A stretch of DNA of 20,734 nt from CAIVPM01 sp964477265 (GCA_964477265.1 CAYZDJ010000035.1:1-20734), one strand, 5' to 3'; shown: positions 5,946-14,123, numbered from the stretch's first letter. Numbers and translations are program-made. Notes: a model not told the origin generated them from the sequence alone.

Positions 5946-7190
5946 ATGATAACAGTTATTACCAATATAAAGCAACTTGTAAATATTAGAACAGAAAATA
6001 AATTATTACGAGGCAGCGAACTGGCAAACTTGCCAATAATTGATAATGCTTATTTAGTTGTAGAAGATGGACTAATAAAGGGTTTTGGGGAAATGAAAAA
6101 TTTGTCAACAGTCAACAGTCAACAGTCAGCAGAAAATATAGTAGATGCTAATGGTGCAACTGTTTTACCAACATATTGTGATAGCCACACACATATTGTT
6201 TTTGCTGCAAGCAGGGAAAGCGAATTTGTAGATAAAATAAAAGGATTGACTTATGCAGATATTGCTGCAAAAGGTGGTGGCATTTTAAACAGTGCCAATA
6301 AATTGGCAAATACAAGTGAAGAAGAATTGTATAAACTTGCTTATGAAAGATTACAGCAAGTAATTAAAATGGGTACTGGTGCCATTGAAATTAAAAGTGG
6401 CTATGGGCTAAGTGTTGATGCAGAAATTAAAATGTTGCGTGTAATAAAAGAGTTAAAGAAAAACGCTGGAATACCAATAAAATCAACATTTCTGGGGGCT
6501 CATGCTTTTCCTGTTCAATACAAAGAAAATAAAGAAGCATATATTGATTTAATATTAAATGAAATGTTACCTGCAATAGAAAAAGAAAACCTGGCAGATT
6601 ATATTGATGCTTTTTGTGAGCAAGGTTTTTTTGATGTGCAACAAACTGAAACCATTTGCAAAGCTGGCATTGACGCAGGGTTAAAAGTTAAGATTCATGC
6701 CAATCAATTAAGCAGCACTGGAGCTGTGCAATTGGGTGTTAAGCTAAATGCTTTAAGTGTTGACCATTTGGAAATTATGGATAATGATGCTATACAATCT
6801 CTTGCAAACTCAACAACAATAGGCACTTTGCTGCCAACTGCTGCTTTCTTTTTGAGAATGCAGTACCAGCCTGCAAGGCAATTGATTGATGCTGGTTGTG
6901 CTATTGCATTAGCAAGTGATTATAATCCTGGAAGCAGCCCAAGTGGTAATATGAATTTTGTAAATGCAATTAGCTGCATACAAATGAAAATGCTGCCAGA
7001 AGAAGTAATAAACGCAAGCACAATAAATGGTGCTTTTGCAATGGAAGTTGAACAGGAGGTTGGCAGTATAATGATTGGCAAAAAAGCAAACTTGATTTTC
7101 ACCAAACCCATACCATCATTAGCTTATATGCCTTATAGCTTTGGCAATAACTTAATTAATAAGGTAATGGTTAATGGAAGTTTTGTATAA
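5946..7190 (+). CDS. hutI: Imidazolonepropionase
   Basis: This 414-aa metal-dependent amidohydrolase opens imidazolone-5-propionate to N-formimino-glutamate, the third step of histidine breakdown, in the cytosol. The metal ligands expected for the family are present: H81 and H83 in DSHTHIVFA, H251 in KIHANQLS and D325 in SDYNPGSSP. GAHAFP (H186) is also conserved. The N-terminal part contains a short oddity, STVNSQQS (about residues 53-60), encoded by a 7-bp tandem repeat in a surface loop between strands. The hutH, hutU and hutG genes are not in the window. The S26-like gene follows after 20 bases, so the two may share a transcript. Confidence 0.95.
   Translation: MITVITNIKQLVNIRTENKLLRGSELANLPIIDNAYLVVEDGLIKGFGEMKNLSTVNSQQSAENIVDANGATVLPTYCDSHTHIVFAASRESEFVDKIKGLTYADIAAKGGGILNSANKLANTSEEELYKLAYERLQQVIKMGTGAIEIKSGYGLSVDAEIKMLRVIKELKKNAGIPIKSTFLGAHAFPVQYKENKEAYIDLILNEMLPAIEKENLADYIDAFCEQGFFDVQQTETICKAGIDAGLKVKIHANQLSSTGAVQLGVKLNALSVDHLEIMDNDAIQSLANSTTIGTLLPTAAFFLRMQYQPARQLIDAGCAIALASDYNPGSSPSGNMNFVNAISCIQMKMLPEEVINASTINGAFAMEVEQEVGSIMIGKKANLIFTKPIPSLAYMPYSFGNNLINKVMVNGSFV
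6104..6131 (+). repeat. Heptamer tandem repeat inside hutI
   Basis: Four 7-bp units: GTCAACA three times, then GTCAGCA. They are read in frame as STVNSQQS within the N-terminal loop of imidazolonepropionase. Confidence 0.85.
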
Positions 7191-7210
7191 TTAAATAAAT
7201 TAGAAAATTA

Positions 7211-7891
7211 ATGAAAACCTGGTTAAAGATTTTACTTATTGGCTTGGCAGTAATATTTGCTTTATGGATAATAGCAAGGCTAACAGGTGCTTTACAATTT
7301 TACACTTGCACTTCTGTAGGTAATTGCCCAACCATGAAAAAAGGTGACTTATTTTTTACAAGCAATTTAATAAAGCCAAAGGTTTTTGATTTTATTTGTT
7401 TTAAAGATAAAATGCCAGAAGATGACAAAGAGCAGTCTTTTGTTTACAGGCTTTGTGCAGTAGAGGGCGATATACTTGAAATAAAGGATGGCAATTGTTA
7501 TGTAAATAATTTACCAATTGATGGCAATTTAACTTTGGAGCATAATTACTACATTGCCAAAAATGATATTGAAAGAATAAAGGAATACATAAATGTGGAT
7601 GCAGATGCTTACGAAAATCAGATTACTGATACAATTGTATTGCCAATTGCAGACGCAGTAATTAAACATAACAATATAAATTCAAGGCGAATTATTTTAC
7701 CTGCAACCGATGTTAATTCATTTATTGAACAGGTATATAAAAAACAATGGAATACCGACAACTTTGGACCAATAAAAATACCTGCAAATAAGTATTTTGT
7801 ATTAGGTGATAGCCGAGGCAATGCCTATGATTCAAGGTTTCGTGGCTTGATAGATAAAAGCAAGATTGTTGGTACTGTGGTTGGGAAATAA
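7211..7891 (+). CDS. S26 (signal peptidase I) family protein, probably catalytically inactive
   Basis: This 226-aa protein has one N-terminal membrane segment (about residues 5-24) and the signal peptidase I fold signatures: CPTMKKGDLF near residue 40, EGDILEIKDGNCYVNN near 85-100, and LGDSRGNAYDSRFRG near the C-terminus. An active enzyme would have Ser in PSxSMxPT and Lys in the (Y/V)(I/V)KR motif. Here the aligned positions are Gly37 (SVGNCPTM) and Tyr79 (FVYRLC), so both members of the Ser-Lys dyad appear replaced. S35 and C39 are nearby, but neither aligns cleanly. It could be a pseudo-enzyme or use other residues. It follows hutI by 20 bases and converges on a YwqK-like gene. Confidence 0.75.
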   Translation: MKTWLKILLIGLAVIFALWIIARLTGALQFYTCTSVGNCPTMKKGDLFFTSNLIKPKVFDFICFKDKMPEDDKEQSFVYRLCAVEGDILEIKDGNCYVNNLPIDGNLTLEHNYYIAKNDIERIKEYINVDADAYENQITDTIVLPIADAVIKHNNINSRRIILPATDVNSFIEQVYKKQWNTDNFGPIKIPANKYFVLGDSRGNAYDSRFRGLIDKSKIVGTVVGK

Positions 7892-7919
7892 TAAAATCTT
7901 GCGACTAAAATAAGTTTCA

Positions 7920-8582
7920 TTAATATCCTGTTCCACCATCCCTCACACTAATTTTCTTTTTGCCCTTATTGTTTTTTTCAAACTCCAAAACTGCTTTGGG
8001 TTTTACTTTTGGTTTTGGCACAGTGTCAACAGGTGCTGTTGCTACAAGTTCCTTTTTTGCAGGTACAAGCTGCCCTAATGAATATTCAACAGTCTTTATA
8101 ACTCTGCCTGTTTCTGGGTCATAATATGTCCAGGTGCCATGTTGCAAACTATAATTATCTACTTTAACAATTTTCTTTTCAACTCTATACTCATTGTATA
8201 GGTCTGGTACTTCAATAGTATCAAATTTTTTCTTGGGGTCAAATGTTATCCAGTTTTCTTCACGCTCAAGTTGCCCTTGATATAAGTATTGCTGCAACCC
8301 GTATTTATTACCCCATTTATAAAACTCTTTTGCAAGCATTAATCCATACATGTCGTATTTTCTCCAAACTCCTTCTTTTTTATCATTTATAAAAGTTCCT
8401 TCCTCGTCATAAGCAGGTTCTAAACGCAGTGCATTAATATGTATTTTCCATTTGCCTTGTTTCATGTTATTATTGTCAAGCCTGTTCAGGGTATCGCCAT
8501 TTTCAAGTAACTGAAAGCTTTTGTACTGCTGTGCATTTGCATTAAGCACAAATAGCAATAATATCACGACAATATTTTTCAT
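7920..8582 (-). CDS. Secreted MORN/YwqK-like repeat protein of unknown function
   Basis: This 220-aa protein has a clear signal peptide (about residues 1-17, ending NANA). The mature part contains degenerate beta-hairpin repeats of the MORN_2/YwqK type, seen as QGKWKI, KEGVWRKYDMYG, KYGLQQYLYQGQLEREENW and HGTWTYYDPETGRVIKTVEY. The C-terminal 50 residues are rich in Lys, Pro and Val and end KKISVRDGGTGY. Such proteins are common in Bacteroidota envelopes, but no reaction is known. It is divergent from secDF and convergent with the S26-like gene. The start is ATG at 8582-8580, with a -7 box close upstream. Confidence 0.7.
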   Translation of the reverse strand: MKNIVVILLLFVLNANAQQYKSFQLLENGDTLNRLDNNNMKQGKWKIHINALRLEPAYDEEGTFINDKKEGVWRKYDMYGLMLAKEFYKWGNKYGLQQYLYQGQLEREENWITFDPKKKFDTIEVPDLYNEYRVEKKIVKVDNYSLQHGTWTYYDPETGRVIKTVEYSLGQLVPAKKELVATAPVDTVPKPKVKPKAVLEFEKNNKGKKKISVRDGGTGY

Positions 8583-8595
8583 TTCAATTTTTTGC

Positions 8596-8603
8596 CAAAG
8601 TTA
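8596..8603 (-). promoter_or_regulatory. Probable -7 box for the YwqK-like gene
   Basis: On the minus strand this reads TAACTTTG, a perfect TAnnTTTG match, 13 bases upstream of the ATG. No clear -33 element was seen. Confidence 0.45.
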
Positions 8604-8701
8604 AATACTACAACCTTAGGTTTTTTCTTAAAATTATGCCAAATCATTTTGCAGCATTTTTATTCTCAAAAAATCTTCCAAAATCCACAAAAAAACTCGA
8701 G

Positions 8702-8731
8702 TTTGTAATATAAACTCAAACCCTATCTTTG
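8702..8731 (+). promoter_or_regulatory. secDF promoter (-33 TTTG and -7 TATCTTTG)
   Basis: TTTG at 8702-8705 and TATCTTTG at 8724-8731 match both halves of the Bacteroidota housekeeping promoter with an 18-base spacer. The -7 box ends 27 bases before the secDF ATG. It is the best promoter in the window. Confidence 0.7.
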
Positions 8732-8758
8732 CGACCCTAAAATTAAAATAACATAGTT

Positions 8759-11700
8759 ATGCAACTAAAAGGCTTAGTGAGAGTTTTCGCCATTTTACTA
8801 ATTGTAATCTGCCTGTATCAATTATCCTTTACATTATTTGTTCGCAATCATGAAAAAGCAATGGAAGCCAAAGCAGATGCTTGGGTTAAAAGAAATTATC
8901 CATCAGCATCAGCAAAAGATCAGGCTGCTTTAAAAGAACATCAATTAATTCATATTTTAGATAGCACTAAAAACACTAAAATTGGTCCATTTGGATTTAC
9001 AACTTATAAAAGTGCAAAAGACAAAGAACTTGCATTGGGCTTGGATTTGCAAGGTGGTATGAGTGTAACTATGGAAGTAGGAATGGATGGTTTGATAAAA
9101 TCTCTTGCCGACTATACCAAAGACGCTAATTTTAATAAAGCATTAGATGCAGCATTGGCTGAAAAAGCTAATAGCGACTTAGACTTAGTAAGTTTATTTA
9201 TTGCAAAATATAATGCACTAAATGCTGGTGGCAATTTGGCTAATTTCTTTATTAATAAAAGTGGCGGTAAAATTAAAACTACTTCTACTAATGCAGAAGT
9301 TACAAATTATTTGAAAGATAAAGCTGATGATGCTTTCAAAAATACTGTTAGAATTATAACTAACCGTATAGATAAGTTTGGTGTGGCTTCGCCAAATATT
9401 AACCCTAATCCTAAAAAAGGAATTGTAAATATTGAATTAGCTGGTATTAAAGATGCTAAACGTGCCGAAGACTTTTTGCAAAAAAGTGCTAACCTTCAGT
9501 TTTTTGAATGTTACAGGGTACCAGAGTTGGTAGAACAAATTAAAGCTGCTGATAAAGCTGTTGAAACTTATTTATTAGGCAATACTGCTGTTGATACTTC
9601 AATTGTAAAAGACAGTACTGCACGTGCAGCTGCTGCTAAGAAAGTTGACAGCTCTAAATTAAACCCAATAGTAAGAATTGGTTTCGACCCTTTTACAGGT
9701 CAACCTGGATTTGCACAACCACAACAAGATAAAAAAGATGGCAGCATGCATTGGCCATCATATTTAGCATATGTAATGTTAAAAGATACAAGCAAAATGA
9801 ATGAGTATTTGAAAATGGAAATTGTTACTTCTAAGTTTCCGCCAAATACAAAATTTATTTATGGCAAATTAGATAAAGCTGCTGATGGCAAAGAGCCACA
9901 AGCTATTGCCTTATATGCATTAAAAACTTTAGATAATGATTTGGCAGAATTGGAAGGTGACCATATTACTGATGCACGTGCTGACTATGAACAAAATGGA
10001 CAGATTGGCGTGACAATGAAAATGGATAAAACTGGTGCAAACATTTGGGCAAAAATGACTACAAGAAATGTAGGAAAGCCAATTGCAGTGGTTTTAGATA
10101 ATACTGTTTACTCTGCACCAAATATCTTAAATCCAATTACTGAAGGCAACTCTTCAATTACTGGTGGATTTGACCAACAAGAGGCAATAGACTTAGCACA
10201 AATACTTGAAAGTGGTAAGCTACCTGCACCTGCTAAAATTGTACAAGAGCAATTAGTAGGACCAACACTTGGAGAAGCTGCTGTAAGAGGTGGAGCAATG
10301 AGTTTTGCTATTGCTTTTGTGGTAATATTTTTATTGATGTTATTGTATTATAATACTGCAGGCTGGATTGCTAATATCGCCCTTGTATTAAACCTATTAT
10401 TTACGATTGGTGTGTTAGCATCAATGGGCTTTACGCTTACTGCTGCTGGTATTGCAGGTTTGGTATTAACTATTGGTATGGCAGTAGATACTAACGTAAT
10501 TATTTTTGAACGTATAAAGGAAGAGTTGAATCGTGGTAAAACAAATGCTATTGCAGTAAATGATGGTTACAAGCGTTCTCTTGCACCTGTATTAGATGCC
10601 CACGTTACAAGTTTCTTAACTGCAGCTATTTTATTCATATTTGGTTTAGGACCAGTTTTAGGTTTTGCTACAACACAAATGTTGGGTATAGCATTAAGCT
10701 TATTCTGTGGTATATTGGTTTCTCGTTTAATCACAGATTCTTATGTCGATGAGAAAAAAGGCAGAAAATTTGAATACTTCACAGCATTGTCTAAAAAAAT
10801 ATTCAAACATGCTTCTTATAAATTTATTGAATACAGAAAGGTTGCTTATGGAATTTCAATTGTAGTGTTAGGTTTAGGTATAGGTTCTATATTTAATGGT
10901 TTTGACCAAGGTGTTGAATTTGCAGGTGGTAGAAGCTATACTGTAAAATTTGATAAGAAAATTGCACCAGATGATGTAAGAGATGATTTAAAAGCTGTAT
11001 TTGCAAATGTTGCTCCTATTGTTAAAACAATTGGAACTGATGGCAATAAATTAGATATAACTACTTCTTATAAAATTACTGAAGTTGGTGACTTAACCAA
11101 AATAGGAAATGATGTTGAAAATACTTTATTTACTGGTTTGAAAAAACACTTACCTGCAGATGTTGACTTTAAAACATTTGCTTCTACAAAATATGTAGAA
11201 AGTTCTCAAATGGTTTCTCCAAGCATTTCAAGTGACTTAAAAGCAGGAGCAGTAAAAGCTGGAATTTTCGCTATAATCATTATTTGCTTTTATATATTCA
11301 TTCGCTTTAGAGATTGGAGATACAGTGTGGGTACAATTGTAGCATTACTGCACGACGTATTTGTAACATTAGCAGTATTCTCTTTCTGCAAAAGACTTGT
11401 ACCATTTCCATTAGAAATTGACCAGCACTTTATTGCTGCTGTGCTTACTGTAATTGGTTTCTCGATGAATGATACTGTAATTGTTTATGACAGGATTCGT
11501 GAAGATTCTCGTTTATATCCAAACTTAAGTAAAGAAGAAGTTATTAATACAGCTATTAACCAAACTTTAAGTCGTACAATTATGACTTCGTTAACTGTAT
11601 TCTTAACTATTTTAATCTTGTTCTTGTTTGGTGGCGAGGTTACAAAAGGCTTTGCATTTGCAATGTTGATTGGTGTTATTACTGGTACTTACTCATCAAT

Positions 11701-11770
11701 CTTTGTAGCTGCACCAATTTTGGTTGACTTTGCAAAAGACAAACCATTGGGTAAAGAAAATCAATCTTAA
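8759..11770 (+). CDS. secDF: Protein translocase subunit SecDF (fused)
   Basis: This 1003-aa inner-membrane protein uses the proton gradient to help SecYEG pull proteins into the periplasm. The SecD half has one N-terminal membrane helix, the LGLDLQGGM motif (about residues 93-101), a large periplasmic region, and a membrane bundle from about 510 with D577 in GMAVDTNVIIFERIKEE. The SecF half starts with a helix near residue 695, then GVEFAGGRSYTVKF, and has D905 in GFSMNDTVIVYDRIRED. These two aspartates match those needed for proton coupling in other SecD and SecF proteins. Fusion and length are usual for Bacteroidota. The gene stands alone between its own promoter and a strong terminator. 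T9SS cargo also crosses by Sec first. Confidence 0.97.
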   Translation: MQLKGLVRVFAILLIVICLYQLSFTLFVRNHEKAMEAKADAWVKRNYPSASAKDQAALKEHQLIHILDSTKNTKIGPFGFTTYKSAKDKELALGLDLQGGMSVTMEVGMDGLIKSLADYTKDANFNKALDAALAEKANSDLDLVSLFIAKYNALNAGGNLANFFINKSGGKIKTTSTNAEVTNYLKDKADDAFKNTVRIITNRIDKFGVASPNINPNPKKGIVNIELAGIKDAKRAEDFLQKSANLQFFECYRVPELVEQIKAADKAVETYLLGNTAVDTSIVKDSTARAAAAKKVDSSKLNPIVRIGFDPFTGQPGFAQPQQDKKDGSMHWPSYLAYVMLKDTSKMNEYLKMEIVTSKFPPNTKFIYGKLDKAADGKEPQAIALYALKTLDNDLAELEGDHITDARADYEQNGQIGVTMKMDKTGANIWAKMTTRNVGKPIAVVLDNTVYSAPNILNPITEGNSSITGGFDQQEAIDLAQILESGKLPAPAKIVQEQLVGPTLGEAAVRGGAMSFAIAFVVIFLLMLLYYNTAGWIANIALVLNLLFTIGVLASMGFTLTAAGIAGLVLTIGMAVDTNVIIFERIKEELNRGKTNAIAVNDGYKRSLAPVLDAHVTSFLTAAILFIFGLGPVLGFATTQMLGIALSLFCGILVSRLITDSYVDEKKGRKFEYFTALSKKIFKHASYKFIEYRKVAYGISIVVLGLGIGSIFNGFDQGVEFAGGRSYTVKFDKKIAPDDVRDDLKAVFANVAPIVKTIGTDGNKLDITTSYKITEVGDLTKIGNDVENTLFTGLKKHLPADVDFKTFASTKYVESSQMVSPSISSDLKAGAVKAGIFAIIIICFYIFIRFRDWRYSVGTIVALLHDVFVTLAVFSFCKRLVPFPLEIDQHFIAAVLTVIGFSMNDTVIVYDRIREDSRLYPNLSKEEVINTAINQTLSRTIMTSLTVFLTILILFLFGGEVTKGFAFAMLIGVITGTYSSIFVAAPILVDFAKDKPLGKENQS

Positions 11771-11792
11771 TAAAGATTTAAACTTACATATT

Positions 11793-11823
11793 AAAAAAAG
11801 GTTGCCAATGGCAACCTTTTTTT
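11793..11823 (+). terminator. Intrinsic terminator of secDF
   Basis: Stem GGTTGCC/GGCAACC with a 3-base loop (11800-11816) is flanked by seven A and seven T, which extend the stem and give a U-tract. It starts 22 bases after the secDF stop codon. Confidence 0.9.
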
Positions 11824-11865
11824 AATACAGTTATAACCAAAATCATTCGCAAATAATATAATCAT

Positions 11866-11895
11866 AATAGCTCACTACTTAAGTCGTAGGCTATT
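11866..11895. repeat. Imperfect palindrome with an ACTTAAGT core
   Basis: A 30-base palindrome runs from AATAGC to GCTATT with two mismatched positions and one G-T pair. Its centre, ACTTAAGTC, is the same as in the palindrome 220 bases downstream. Confidence 0.6.
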
Positions 11896-12081
11896 AAATT
11901 TTACACTTGTTAATCGTTTTTAAAAAATAATTGTATCAAAACATTTTTGGGTTGGGCTTCTTGCACAAAGAAGTTTCCATGACAGAAATATTACTTCATT
12001 CCTCACAGTTAATTGTAAGTAAAAGTTTGCTCAATTATTCTAACATCGATATTACTACATGGTCAAAAGACTGGTAAATGC

Positions 12082-12120
12082 AAAAAAATAAGCCCATAAC
12101 TTAAGTCATGGGCTTATTTT
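12082..12120 (-). terminator. Terminator of the YceI gene, also a palindromic repeat
   Basis: Arms 12086-12097 and 12108-12119 pair perfectly over 12 bp (AAATAAGCCCAT with ATGGGCTTATTT); the loop contains the self-complementary ACTTAAGT. A run of seven A at 12082-12088 gives the U-tract on the minus strand, 17 bases after the YceI stop codon. Confidence 0.75.
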
Positions 12121-12136
12121 CTACATTCAAATAATT

Positions 12137-12709
12137 TTATTTCGTAGCAAACAAATGAACACCAATTTGTACATCTGCACTAATATTTGGTACTCCTGTG
12201 CTAATTCCAATTTTAGTTCTATCTAAAGAAAAGAAAGCTTCAGCAAAAACACCTTTTTCGCCAACTTCTCTAATTTTTGCATCAAACTTTACTTCTGCTG
12301 CAACACCTTTTACTGTAAGAGTTCCAGTAACTTCAGCATTGCCAGCATCTTTATAATTTACATTTGTAATTTCGTAAGTTGCTTCACCAAATTTTTCTGC
12401 ATCAAAGAAATCTGCTTTCTTTAAATGACCTTCAAGTGCTGCACCTGCTCCATCAGTAATTTTAATACCTGCAATATCAATAGTAAATTTTCCACCAGTT
12501 ATTTTTCCATCAACAACTGTTACATTGCCACTTTTTAATGGAAAATAACCAGGATGGTAACCACCTTTTTTACTACCATTAAAATCTACTTTAGACTTTG
12601 CAGCATCTACATTGTAGCTGATAGTTTCATTGCGTTTGCTAATAGTTGTAAACGCAAAAGTGCCTGCTACTAAAACAGCACTTGTACAAATGATAAATAA
12701 TTTTTTCAT
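12137..12709 (-). CDS. YceI family protein, secreted
   Basis: This 190-aa protein has a signal peptide (about residues 1-20). The mature part fits the YceI lipocalin-like beta-barrel, with SYNVDAAKSKVDFNGSK near the start, the EGHLKKADFFDAEKFGEATYEI centre, TGTLTVKGVAAEVKFDA and the final strand DVQIGVHLFA. Family members bind isoprenoid or other lipids, and some are stress-induced, but the role here is unknown. It is monocistronic, with a -7 box upstream and a terminator downstream. It converges with secDF across the 366-base gap. Confidence 0.9.
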   Translation of the reverse strand: MKKLFIICTSAVLVAGTFAFTTISKRNETISYNVDAAKSKVDFNGSKKGGYHPGYFPLKSGNVTVVDGKITGGKFTIDIAGIKITDGAGAALEGHLKKADFFDAEKFGEATYEITNVNYKDAGNAEVTGTLTVKGVAAEVKFDAKIREVGEKGVFAEAFFSLDRTKIGISTGVPNISADVQIGVHLFATK

Positions 12710-12734
12710 AAACTTTTATTTTAATAATATGAAA

Positions 12735-12742
12735 CAAAAATA
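12735..12742 (-). promoter_or_regulatory. Probable -7 box for the YceI gene
   Basis: On the minus strand this reads TATTTTTG (TAnnTTTG), 25 bases upstream of the ATG. No clear -33 element was seen. Confidence 0.45.
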
Positions 12743-12851
12743 GGAAAATAGATGTATGCACATGCATTTTTATTATTAAATATTTTTTTAGATTTTTTTT
12801 TGAATCTTTGTGTAATAATATAAAAGATGAATCGTTTTAAAAAATATTAAG

Positions 12852-13676
12852 ATGAACACTTTAAAAGAGCAAGTAAATTTTGAAAGAAGTAAAAACGTTA
12901 AAGCGTTAAGTTATACATTGGCAATATGCACTCTACTGCTTTTGTTTTTTTTACTTACAAGCCTTTCGCAACCTGTAATACCTAAACCAATTATTGAAGA
13001 GGGCATTGAAGTGAACTTGGGCAATAGTGATCATGGCTTTGGTGATGAACAGCCTGAAAGCATTGGTGAACCTGCCCCAAGCCAGGCTACATCAACTGCT
13101 TCTACTACCCCACCAGAAAGTTTAGATAATAATGGTGATGAAGTAATTAACACACCTCCAAAAACAGCAGAACCAATAACAACGCCTAAGCCTGCAATTG
13201 TTACCCCAAAAGCAGTTGTATCTCCAAAACCACCATCACCAAAAGCTACTTTTCCTGGTGCCACAGCAACTAATGGCAATAATGGAACAAGAAATAATAA
13301 TTCCAAAAGTCAAGGCGATGATTTTGGAAATGAAGACAAGGGAAAACCAAATGGGAATCCTAATAGCAGCAGCTATAATGGCAATTCGTTTAGTGGCAAT
13401 AATGGATTATCAATTAGAAGTGGATTGAATGGTAGGAAGATTAAGTTTACTAAAAAATTTGAAGATGACCTTGATGAAAATGCAATTGTATTTGTTGATG
13501 TAACTGTTGATGCTAATGGGAATGTTATTACTGCAACTGTTAATCCAAAAGGCACAACTACAACAAATAGTAAATCAAGGAATGTTGCAACAAAAAATGT
13601 TCTATCAATGAAACTAACTCCAGGAAAAGATGAAGATTTTGGAACTATAAAAGTTATTCTTAAAGTAGGAGGATAA
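12852..13676 (+). CDS. Orphan TonB-like energy transducer
   Basis: This 274-aa protein has the TonB layout: a short cytoplasmic end, one membrane helix (about residues 19-38), a long linker rich in Pro, Thr, Lys and then Gly, Asn, Ser (about 40-195), and a small C-terminal domain (about 200-274) containing VFVDVTVDANGNVITATVNP and ending in a strand that includes IKVILKVGG. TonB passes inner-membrane proton energy to outer-membrane transporters. The ExbB and ExbD partners are not in the window. The C-terminal domain is divergent, so a general envelope role is possible. A 7-codon reading frame (12827-12850) ends one base before the ATG. The gene is convergent with the next one, three bases apart. 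Confidence 0.75.
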   Translation: MNTLKEQVNFERSKNVKALSYTLAICTLLLLFFLLTSLSQPVIPKPIIEEGIEVNLGNSDHGFGDEQPESIGEPAPSQATSTASTTPPESLDNNGDEVINTPPKTAEPITTPKPAIVTPKAVVSPKPPSPKATFPGATATNGNNGTRNNNSKSQGDDFGNEDKGKPNGNPNSSSYNGNSFSGNNGLSIRSGLNGRKIKFTKKFEDDLDENAIVFVDVTVDANGNVITATVNPKGTTTTNSKSRNVATKNVLSMKLTPGKDEDFGTIKVILKVGG

Positions 13677-13679
13677 AAA

Positions 13680-14075
13680 TTAGTTTATACCATAAATCAT
13701 GCAGCTAATGTTGTTTGCTGCTGTGTCTTCTTCAATTTCAACTCTACAATCGGCACTTGCCGAGTTTAAATAATAAACAATTTTATTGTCAGTTTTTTTA
13801 TCTGGCTTACCAAGTATTTGTGTCATATCGTACAAATTAATTTTCATGGTACTGTACTTTTTTTCAGATGCAATATCATTAGTTTTAAAAACAATTCCAG
13901 CAATTTTCCTGAATTCTGCAATGCGATTACTGCCTTTTAAATAATGAAACTGTACACAAATTGCCTTGTCATTATTGCTTAAATAATTGCAGTTTGGCCA
14001 GATGCTATTATGTGCACTAACATTGGCAAACAGAACCACTAAAAGTAGTGCAGCTATAGTAAAATAATTTTTCAT
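13680..14075 (-). CDS. Small secreted protein with four cysteines, function unknown
   Basis: This 131-aa protein has a signal peptide (about residues 1-21, ending VSA). The mature chain has four cysteines (C29, C40, C110, C125), which could form two disulfides in the periplasm. The segment MTQILGKPDKKTDNKIVYYL resembles the BamE/SmpA-type pattern of a helix, GKPD and a strand, but there is no lipobox and the match is weak. I do not recognise the family. The start is ATG at 14075-14073; the 3' end nearly touches the TonB-like gene on the other strand. Confidence 0.65.
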   Translation of the reverse strand: MKNYFTIAALLLVVLFANVSAHNSIWPNCNYLSNNDKAICVQFHYLKGSNRIAEFRKIAGIVFKTNDIASEKKYSTMKINLYDMTQILGKPDKKTDNKIVYYLNSASADCRVEIEEDTAANNISCMIYGIN

Positions 14076-14115
14076 TTTAGACTTTTGAATTATGAAATTA
14101 TCTACGAATGAATTG

Positions 14116-14123
14116 CAAACATA
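14116..14123 (-). promoter_or_regulatory. Probable -7 box for the small secreted protein
   Basis: On the minus strand this reads TATGTTTG (TAnnTTTG), 40 bases upstream of the ATG at 14075. No clear -33 element was seen. Confidence 0.4.

Larger units (their letters stand above)
11771..12136. other. 366-base intergenic region between secDF and the YceI gene
   Basis: No convincing gene was found on either strand. It holds the secDF terminator, an imperfect palindrome at 11866-11895, a small hairpin at 11957-11973 (arms CTTCTT and AAGAAG) and a second palindrome at 12086-12119 that shares its core with the first. The middle could be a decayed mobile element. Confidence 0.55.

Noticed and set aside
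5946..7891. A full histidine utilisation operon
   Set aside because: Only hutI is present; the neighbours are an S26-like protein and a CrtA-like protein, not hutH, hutU or hutG.
11896..12085. A transposase remnant between the two palindromes
   Set aside because: I translated parts of both strands and found only short, stop-interrupted stretches with no recognisable transposase motif.
12803..12810. AATCTTTG as the -7 box of the TonB-like gene
   Set aside because: It lacks the leading TA of TAnnTTTG and has no -33 TTTG at the right distance; the case is too weak to list.
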